Shown here: in pieces, positions 6,622-10,417 of the stretch
How the letters are laid out: the number at the start of each line of letters is the position of its first letter
Numbering within the stretch: the stretch's first letter is position 1
Notes under the pieces: model-generated
Seen by the model: only the letters and a program-made list of their open reading frames with translations
Databases searched by the model: none
What the model was told of the DNA's origin: nothing
Position numbers and translations under genes: made by a program
Assembly (NCBI GenBank): GCA_015662475.1
Contig: DQUB01000214.1
Coordinates: 1-10,417 of the forward strand
Length of the DNA stretch: 10,417 nucleotides
Direction of reading: 5' to 3'
DNA from: Pyrodictium sp.
GTDB taxonomy: Archaea > Thermoproteota > Thermoprotei_A > Sulfolobales > Pyrodictiaceae

Positions 6622-6682
6622 GGGAGCCCACCGCCCCAAGGCCGCCGAGTCTCGGCGGCTAGACTATGAGGGGCGGGCTCCC
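6622..6682 (-). other. Large nested GC-rich hairpin at the 3' end of ribB
   Basis: GGGAGCCC (6622-6629) pairs with GGGCTCCC (6675-6682). After an ACC bulge, GCCCC (6633-6637) pairs with GGGGC (6670-6674). Inside sits a perfect inverted repeat GCCGCCGAG / CTCGGCGGC around a single T (6641-6659). The element includes the last codons and TAG stop of ribB and the first part of the 122-base gap before thiD-thiN. It is far more GC-rich than its surroundings. No T run follows on either strand, so it is not a bacterial-style terminator. It may protect the ribB mRNA 3' end, act as an attenuator before thiD-thiN, or be an independent structured RNA. Confidence 0.6.
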
Positions 6683-7365
6683 AACTGCGGCGGACCTACT
6701 CGCCTAGCAACCTCTTTCACAATTTCATCGCCTCTAACTAGCGGGTAGCCATACTCGCGTGAAACCTGTAATGCCTCATCGTATGTTAGCTGTCTACCTT
6801 TGACAAGCATTTCAGCAAGCACAGCACTCGGTATAACACCAGCAAGTCGTGCTAGAGCTAAAGAGAGTTCTGTATGTCCACGTCTGATGCTAAGACCTCG
6901 CTCTGCCAGTATTGGGACATGGCCGGGCGCCATGAACTCCTCGTAGAACTTTTGTTTAGCTTTTTCAACGTTTCCCTCATAGACTAGCTTTGTGACAACA
7001 TGCAATTCTCTTACTGTAGTTGCTCTATCAGCATCACGAATTCCAGTCACTACACTAACATGGTTTACCCACACACTGAAAGCTGGTGGTTCACCATATC
7101 TTGGAATTTTGACGAGTTTGGCTAAAGGCTCTACCCTTTGTAGGTAGTCGGAGGCAAAAGGAAGCTTCAAAGCTTGAACAGCTTCACGCCCCATAGCATA
7201 GCATATAAGGCCACCTGCAAGCGTTCTCATCTCGTAGATTATATCAACATCAACTGCTCCACCATATACAACATAGTCCACTTCATCCTCACGATCACTC
7301 GAATCGTATATGAGTACTGGAACACCCTTTCGAAACGCCTTTAGAGCCTCATCTAGCGAGCCCAT
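6664..7365 (-). CDS. ribB: 3,4-dihydroxy-2-butanone-4-phosphate synthase RibB
   Basis: Converts ribulose 5-phosphate to formate and the four-carbon unit used for lumazine and riboflavin. 233 residues, a single DHBP synthase domain without a GTP cyclohydrolase II (RibA) part, as usual in archaea. Seen in order are the acidic metal/substrate loop DSSDREDEVD (21-30), the substrate loop VTGIRDADRATT (about 106-117), APGHV (146-150), and RRGHTE (161-166) with the metal-binding His164 and Glu166. The ATG start has GAGGCGAT about 5 bases upstream, a near match to the Shine-Dalgarno. A tail after EVARRVGP (PPQLGARPS) is encoded by one arm of the GC-rich hairpin and may not be conserved. A TATA-like CCTTAAACG lies about 40-48 bases upstream. 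It sits between the SWIM gene and thiD-thiN on the same strand. Confidence 0.95.
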   Translation of the reverse strand: MGSLDEALKAFRKGVPVLIYDSSDREDEVDYVVYGGAVDVDIIYEMRTLAGGLICYAMGREAVQALKLPFASDYLQRVEPLAKLVKIPRYGEPPAFSVWVNHVSVVTGIRDADRATTVRELHVVTKLVYEGNVEKAKQKFYEEFMAPGHVPILAERGLSIRRGHTELSLALARLAGVIPSAVLAEMLVKGRQLTYDEALQVSREYGYPLVRGDEIVKEVARRVGPPQLGARPS

Positions 7366-7403
7366 ATAATCGCCTCTACCCCATACCTGTATAGGACTTT
7401 ATC

Positions 7404-7441
7404 GTTTAAGGCACAGTCTAATTTGGAAGACGCGTTTATAG
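7404..7441 (-). promoter_or_regulatory. ribB promoter region with two TATA-like boxes
   Basis: On the minus strand GCCTTAAACG (about plus 7403-7412) is about 40-48 bases from the ribB ATG, and TCTATAAAC (about 7434-7442) lies further upstream. Just beyond it AGGAGAAATAG (minus strand, 7446-7456) matches 10 of 11 bases of the motif found near the thiamine genes. Either box could be used. Confidence 0.4.
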
Positions 7442-7480
7442 ACTACTATTTCTCCTCCCTCACTTGGTGTGGAGCACGAC

Positions 7481-7843
7481 TCACTCTGAGCCTGGTGATG
7501 ATGGAGGTTTCGGCCGAACAGCAACACCATACTTTCTCTCTAAAGCTATGATAACTGCAATGATGTGTTTGCACAATCTACCCCTAATGTTTGCAGGGCA
7601 GGTACAGTAGTAGCGACCTTCACGAATATTTACAACAACTTTGTATACAGATCCGCTATCGCCACGAACCATTGCTGCAACTACATCGACATCCACCATC
7701 TCCATGTACAGTATTCGATTTTGATTTAGTATTCTTATTGCGGAGATAGTAGGCTTTCTAGCAACTTTGGCAAAATATTCCACGACAGACATTAGAGGCT
7801 CTCCAGCTCTTCTAAGCACGAGAGATGATTGTGGGATCCACAT
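7481..7843 (-). CDS. Small SWIM zinc-finger protein
   Basis: About 120 residues. A strand-rich region VYKVVVNIREGRYYCTC leads into the zinc motif C-T-C-PANIRGRL-C-K-H, that is CXCX8CXH (Cys82, Cys84, Cys93, His95 if counted from the TTG at 7849). It is followed by the helix IIAVIIALERKYG, the standard SWIM arrangement. SWIM domains bind DNA or proteins, and in archaea small SWIM proteins are linked to RecA/Rad55-like recombination partners; no such partner is in this window. The C-terminal VRPKPPSSPGSE is low-complexity. The start is uncertain: TTG at 7849 and ATG at 7843 are two codons apart and neither has a clear Shine-Dalgarno, so the message may be leaderless. I chose ATG. It diverges from the prenyltransferase gene, with only 34 bases between starts. 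Confidence 0.85.
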   Translation of the reverse strand: MWIPQSSLVLRRAGEPLMSVVEYFAKVARKPTISAIRILNQNRILYMEMVDVDVVAAMVRGDSGSVYKVVVNIREGRYYCTCPANIRGRLCKHIIAVIIALERKYGVAVRPKPPSSPGSE

Positions 7844-7877
7844 AGCCAACCGAAACTATTATTGAGGGAGTATAGGT

Positions 7878-8765
7878 TTGCTTAGAGAGAAGCTGATAGC
7901 CTATGCGGAGCTTGTTAGAGTCCACAATCTCGTTGTCGCACTCTTTACAACCTATACAGGCTATGCAATAGTGTATCGCGCACTACATGCCAACCTTGGT
8001 CTTGACCAATGGTTCCCATTAATAGCTGCAGTAGTGGTACTTGTTGCTGCTGGCGGTTACGCTATAAACGACTATTTTGACAGGGAAATTGATGCTATAA
8101 ACAAGCCTGAAAGACCTATACCTTCAGGACGAGTTTCACCACATGAAGCACTCCTAATCTCAATAGTTGTTTGTATAGCTGGTCTAGCTATAGCCTTGCT
8201 TATAGGCTCTCTAACCTTCACATACGCTTTTGTGAATGCATTGCTAGTCTACACCTACTCGTGGAAATTGAAGAGAACTGGTCTTCCTGGGAACCTGGTA
8301 ATAGCTTTCAACAGTGCTTCATCTATAGTCTTTGGCGGACTTGCATATGCCGAGTTGGTGAGAGTATGGCATCATTTCAACACCGTCATAGTAGTCTCGA
8401 TAATTGCTTTTCTACTCGTACTAGCAAGAGAATTTGTTAAAGGTGTTGAAGATTACGTTGGCGATAAAGCTCATGGTGTTCGCACACTAGCAGTCACATT
8501 AGGTCCTAAGAAAGCCTCGTTAATAGCGCTTATTACAGTTCTCATAGTAGCTATTATCAGTCCTCTACCCTACCTTCTAGGACTCTACAATGCAGCATAC
8601 CTTGTGCTTGCTGCAATAGTCGATGCTATAGCGCTTTATTCAACTCTAAAACTAGTACGCTCGTCAGACCCGGTAAGGGAAGCTGCTAGAACTCGTAGAG
8701 CGCTCAAGATATGCTTTTTGCTTGGAGCAATAGCATTCATAGTAGGCTTAGTGCCATCTCTATAA
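7878..8765 (+). CDS. UbiA-family prenyltransferase, probable digeranylgeranylglyceryl phosphate synthase
   Basis: Integral membrane enzyme that in archaea adds the second geranylgeranyl chain to geranylgeranylglyceryl phosphate during ether-lipid synthesis. 295 residues with the first Asp-rich motif NDYFDREIDAINKPERPIPSGR (from Asn64), binding the Mg-diphosphate, and the second, REFVKGVEDYVGDKAHGVRTLA (from about 184). Eight to nine hydrophobic segments are visible, for example about 45-63, 92-110, 141-159, 168-183, 214-232, 238-258 and 277-293. The close spacing of the motifs and the PERPIPSGR sequence fit the DGGGP synthase branch, but other archaeal UbiA members (quinone or heme prenylation) cannot be fully excluded. 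The TTG start is supported by GAGGGAG (7864-7870), 7 bases upstream. Its start region is shared with the divergent SWIM gene. Confidence 0.9.
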   Translation: MLREKLIAYAELVRVHNLVVALFTTYTGYAIVYRALHANLGLDQWFPLIAAVVVLVAAGGYAINDYFDREIDAINKPERPIPSGRVSPHEALLISIVVCIAGLAIALLIGSLTFTYAFVNALLVYTYSWKLKRTGLPGNLVIAFNSASSIVFGGLAYAELVRVWHHFNTVIVVSIIAFLLVLAREFVKGVEDYVGDKAHGVRTLAVTLGPKKASLIALITVLIVAIISPLPYLLGLYNAAYLVLAAIVDAIALYSTLKLVRSSDPVREAARTRRALKICFLLGAIAFIVGLVPSL

Positions 8766-8771
8766 TAGGCT

Positions 8772-8837
8772 GGGCTGTGACGAAGCTACCCTACACCGAA
8801 GCTATAGTATGTGTGGAACATCGACCATGCTGAGCCC
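8772..8837 (+). ncRNA. Weak candidate C/D-box sRNA in the convergent gap
   Basis: Within the 83-base gap between two convergent genes, GTGACGA (8776-8782, one mismatch to the C box RTGATGA) and a perfect D box CTGA (8830-8833) are separated by 47 bases. GGGC before and GCCC after could form a terminal stem. The size fits archaeal C/D sRNAs. The internal D' (CCGA) and C' boxes are poor and no target was established, so this is only a candidate. Confidence 0.22.
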
Positions 8838-8848
8838 TCTTCAAAAGC

Positions 8849-9574
8849 CTAGTCTACTCTCTTACCACACGTGTATAGGATGCCCAATAAAGCTGCAAGT
8901 TTGGCGTGAGAGGTTGCTGTTGTAGGGTCAAAGCCTATGATCATAAGATCTTTGAGCATTCCAGAAGACCACCACAATATCGGTTTTCTTCCAAGGCGAA
9001 GTAACGGATATACTATTCTGGAGAGCTTGCCCACAGGTTCACCATACTCTTCAATACATGCTTGATAGTAAGGCTTTCCGACAACGGCTGCTGGGTGGAG
9101 CGGGTATGTAGCTTCTAAACTGCCACAAAAACCTGCACTTTGCTCAAACTCTATAGCGTTAACGCCAACAGCTACTATTAGACCTCCACTTTCACCAACT
9201 TTTGCAGCTTCTATAACCCGCTCACTACTATCATACCCGCGCAAAGACACTAGCCCATCTAGCATGTCTACAAGCTTGCTTGGACCGTAGTATGCGCATT
9301 CACCGCCTATCTGAACCCCTGAAGCCCAAGCAGATGAAGCTAGCCTCCAAACACCAATACCACAGCCTTCCTCGCATACAATACTGCCAACGCCAATTGC
9401 CATTTCAAGTCTAAGTCCTTTAACCTCCACAACAGCTACAAAAGGGTTGTCAACGATAAAACACTTGCAACGTGATGCAGCATAGACAAGCTTTATGCTC
9501 TCTTCGGGATGCTCCAAAATATATTCTACGGGTAACACCTCAGAGTTTTCGAGAAGCTTTGGCACGACAAGCAC
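8849..9574 (-). CDS. Cysteine-rich protein of unknown function
   Basis: 241 residues from a GTG at 9574; a GTG three codons later (9565) has the better-spaced G-rich site AGGGGGTG, so the true start may be there. I do not recognise the family. Eight cysteines occur: CKC (36, 38), CEEGC (67, 71), 93, 150, 173 and 236. The pairs CXC and CX3C suggest metal or Fe-S binding. Strands FVAVVEVKG and LEMAIGVGSIV, a Gly-rich stretch GESGGLIVAVGVNAIEF, the segment TYPLHPAAVVGKPYYQAC and a C-terminal block MIIGFDPTTATSHAKLAALLGILY look like conserved cores of an alpha/beta protein. No signal peptide or clear membrane helix is present. Upstream is a GC-rich leader with stable hairpins. It is convergent with the prenyltransferase and divergent from the small winged-helix gene. 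Codon pattern and length support a real gene. Confidence 0.72.
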   Translation of the reverse strand: MLVVPKLLENSEVLPVEYILEHPEESIKLVYAASRCKCFIVDNPFVAVVEVKGLRLEMAIGVGSIVCEEGCGIGVWRLASSAWASGVQIGGECAYYGPSKLVDMLDGLVSLRGYDSSERVIEAAKVGESGGLIVAVGVNAIEFEQSAGFCGSLEATYPLHPAAVVGKPYYQACIEEYGEPVGKLSRIVYPLLRLGRKPILWWSSGMLKDLMIIGFDPTTATSHAKLAALLGILYTCGKRVD

Positions 9575-9581
9575 CCCCTGG

Positions 9582-9654
9582 AGGCTCGGAAGCCTGGTTA
9601 TTCTTCATAGCCCCGACATCTTGCACGCGGGGCTCACGCCTTACAAGGCTCCCC
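9582..9654 (-). promoter_or_regulatory. Structured, possibly bistable 5' leader of the cysteine-rich gene
   Basis: On the minus strand, downstream of an AT box ATAAAATT (9678-9685), lie three hairpins. The first is GCCTT/AAGGC (9638-9649). The second is AGCCCCG/CGGGGCT with a 12-base loop (9609-9615, 9628-9634). The third is AGGCT-TCCG-AGCCT (9582-9595), directly before the G-rich ribosome site. The block at 9629-9632 can pair with 9611-9614 or with 9651-9654, so two folds compete. Such an arrangement would suit a regulatory leader or an sRNA. No known riboswitch class was recognised. Confidence 0.4.
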
Positions 9655-9677
9655 ATAGCCCAAGCATACACACTCTC

Positions 9678-9685
9678 AATTTTAT
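9678..9685. promoter_or_regulatory. AT box shared by divergent genes
   Basis: AATTTTAT on the plus strand (ATAAAATT on the minus) is the only strong AT-rich box in this gap. It lies 36-43 bases before the TTG start of the winged-helix gene and about 104-111 bases before the GTG of the cysteine-rich gene. It may serve one or both directions. Confidence 0.35.
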
Positions 9686-9720
9686 CGCCTCATAAGCTAA
9701 GCGGTTTTAGGGGGCTATTC

Positions 9721-10113
9721 TTGGTTTTTAGAAAGCGTTGGCCTAAGAGGAGAGAGTTTCTCTCCTACTACGCGCTATACAAGACGTTTAAAGACAGAGA
9801 ATTTAATCTAGGAGAAGCTGTTGACCTTTTAGCACCACTCTTGGGCAGTAGGCGGGTTGCAACAAGACTTGTAAAAAGACTTGTTAAGCAAGGTTTTCTA
9901 GAAAGAGTCGCACCACTACAATATCGAGCAAAACCTCTAGAACAGCTATTGGAACAGGCAATGCTAGAATATTTCGCTTCTAGGCTTAGGAGAAGAGGTT
10001 TCGACGCTCAAATACAAGATGGTCACATAGTTATACTTTGTCATACTGGTGGAGAACTTCCAGAAAACCATCCATTAATCAAGATTAAATCATGTGAAGA
10101 AAAGAATAGTTGA
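9721..10113 (+). CDS. Small winged-helix-like protein, putative DNA-binding
   Basis: 130 residues from a TTG start chosen because AGGGGG (9709-9714) lies 6 bases upstream. The frame is open further upstream, but that part overlaps the opposite gene and its leader and has no protein-like character. Residues about 13-70 (LSYYALYKTFKDREFNLGEA, then LLGSRRVATRLVKRLVKQGFLERV, then a strand PLQYRA) read as helix, helix-turn-helix and wing: a typical archaeal winged helix. The rest contains a basic helix (ASRLRRRGFDA) and a strand pair (AQIQDGHIVIL). The composition is very basic in the first half, which fits nucleic-acid binding. The target is unknown; the divergent cysteine-rich gene is an obvious candidate because their control regions overlap (inference). 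Confidence 0.75.
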   Translation: MVFRKRWPKRREFLSYYALYKTFKDREFNLGEAVDLLAPLLGSRRVATRLVKRLVKQGFLERVAPLQYRAKPLEQLLEQAMLEYFASRLRRRGFDAQIQDGHIVILCHTGGELPENHPLIKIKSCEEKNS

Positions 10114-10188
10114 AACAAAAATTATTAGAGTTGGAAGTTGTAGAAAATGATAGGTTGACTCGGGATAGCAATAAATGTTGGATGTGAT

Positions 10189-10246
10189 GGGGAGAGGCCC
10201 CTTCAAAGAACAGCTACTGACAAATGATGAGTGCCGAGTTCGCCGA
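10189..10246 (+). ncRNA. Gap before tRNA-Gln: small hairpin and partial C/D-box-like signals
   Basis: The 221 bases from 10114 to 10334 hold no gene that I can see. GGGG/CCCC (10189-10192, 10198-10201) can form a short hairpin. CTGA (10217-10220), three bases, then a perfect ATGATGA (10224-10230) reproduce the close D'-C' arrangement of archaeal C/D sRNAs. However, the flanking C box would be GTGATGG (10184-10190) at an unusually long distance, and the D box only CCGA (10234-10237 or 10243-10246). This is a low-confidence candidate. Confidence 0.15.
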
Positions 10247-10298
10247 CACTACTAGATAGACCATTAGCTGTGATAGAGATTGTTTCTCGACATTAACC

Positions 10299-10305
10299 CT
10301 TATAA
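10299..10305 (+). promoter_or_regulatory. TATA box of tRNA-Gln
   Basis: CTTATAA ends 29 bases upstream of the first tRNA base, and the usual archaeal distance would place the transcription start a few bases before the mature 5' end. It is the only good box in this stretch. Confidence 0.6.
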
Positions 10306-10334
10306 CCTGGAGACTAGAAGGTAGGGCTATGGAC

Positions 10335-10407
10335 AGCCGGGTCGTCTAGCGGTCAAGGATGCGGGGCTTTGGCCCCCGTGACCGGGGTTCGAATCCCCGC
10401 CCGGCTA
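10335..10407 (+). tRNA. tRNA-Gln (anticodon TTG), CCA encoded at 10408-10410
   Basis: The 73 bases fold fully. The acceptor AGCCGGG pairs with CCCGGCT (7 bp). The D arm is GTCT/GGAT (with two G-U pairs), and the anticodon stem is CGGGG/CCCCG around the loop CTTTGGC with anticodon TTG. The variable region is TGAC, the T stem is CGGGG/CCCCG with loop TTCGAAT, and the discriminator base is A. The A-T first pair is typical of archaeal tRNA-Gln. There is no intron at the usual position after the anticodon. In archaea it is normally charged with Glu and then amidated by GatDE (known biology, not seen here). Confidence 0.96.
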
Positions 10408-10417
10408 CCATTCTAAC

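Noticed and set aside
6542..6663. TPP (THI-box) riboswitch in front of thiD-thiN
   Set aside because: There is a TAGGGAT and strong stems, but the conserved CTGAGA and ACCTGATCTGGATAATGCC-like elements of the aptamer are absent.
8780..8808. Direct repeat GAAGCTA in the 8766-8848 gap
   Set aside because: At seven bases it is too short to be meaningful.
9472..9720. N-terminal extension of the winged-helix gene (frame open from 9472)
   Set aside because: It overlaps the opposite gene and its structured leader, reads as low-quality protein, and a Shine-Dalgarno supports the start at TTG 9721.
10189..10201. Intrinsic terminator after the winged-helix gene (GGGG/CCCC hairpin)
   Set aside because: The stem is only four pairs and no T tract follows.

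Overview
The window looks like a piece of a hyperthermophilic crenarchaeal (Thermoproteota, probably Desulfurococcales-like) chromosome. The reasons are: archaeal-type enzymes throughout (short ThiC, His-type Thi4, ThiD-ThiN fusion, archaeal DHBP synthase, UbiA-type ether-lipid prenyltransferase); many TTG and GTG starts, several preceded by GGAGGG-like Shine-Dalgarno sites; TATA-like boxes; and a tRNA-Gln(TTG) with archaeal features and an encoded CCA. No species is claimed.

Layout. 1-243: 3' end of a substrate-binding protein of a branched-chain amino-acid type ABC transporter, followed by a T-rich terminator. 479-1513: an ABC/OLD-like P-loop ATPase with a clear Walker A but degenerate later motifs. 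1505-2808 (minus): a HAD-IIA phosphatase translationally coupled to a cysteine-containing conserved protein. 2891-6541: thiamine biosynthesis block, with thiC (minus) divergent from thi4 (plus) and thiD-thiN (minus) convergent on thi4. 6664-7365 (minus): ribB. 7481-7843 (minus): small SWIM zinc-finger protein. 7878-8765 (plus): UbiA-family prenyltransferase, probably digeranylgeranylglyceryl phosphate synthase. 8849-9574 (minus): cysteine-rich protein of unknown function. 9721-10113 (plus): small winged-helix-like protein. 10335-10407: tRNA-Gln.

How the genes fit together. ThiC makes HMP-phosphate from the purine intermediate AIR. ThiD makes HMP-diphosphate. Thi4 makes the ADP-thiazole using sulfide, and the ThiN half of the fusion joins the two rings to thiamine phosphate in place of ThiE. 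ThiL and the enzyme converting ADP-thiazole to the thiazole phosphate are not in the window. RibB supplies the four-carbon unit of riboflavin, so the block makes precursors of two vitamins.

Non-coding signals worth attention are: an 11-base motif (AGGAGAACTAG) found exactly once upstream of thiC/thi4 and once upstream of thiD-thiN; a large nested GC-rich hairpin at the ribB stop codon; a structured, possibly bistable leader upstream of the unknown cysteine-rich gene; a palindrome in the ATPase promoter; and two weak C/D-box sRNA candidates. I did not find a defence island, CRISPR array, insertion sequence or other clearly new multi-gene system. The novelty is mainly in the non-coding elements and the unassigned proteins.
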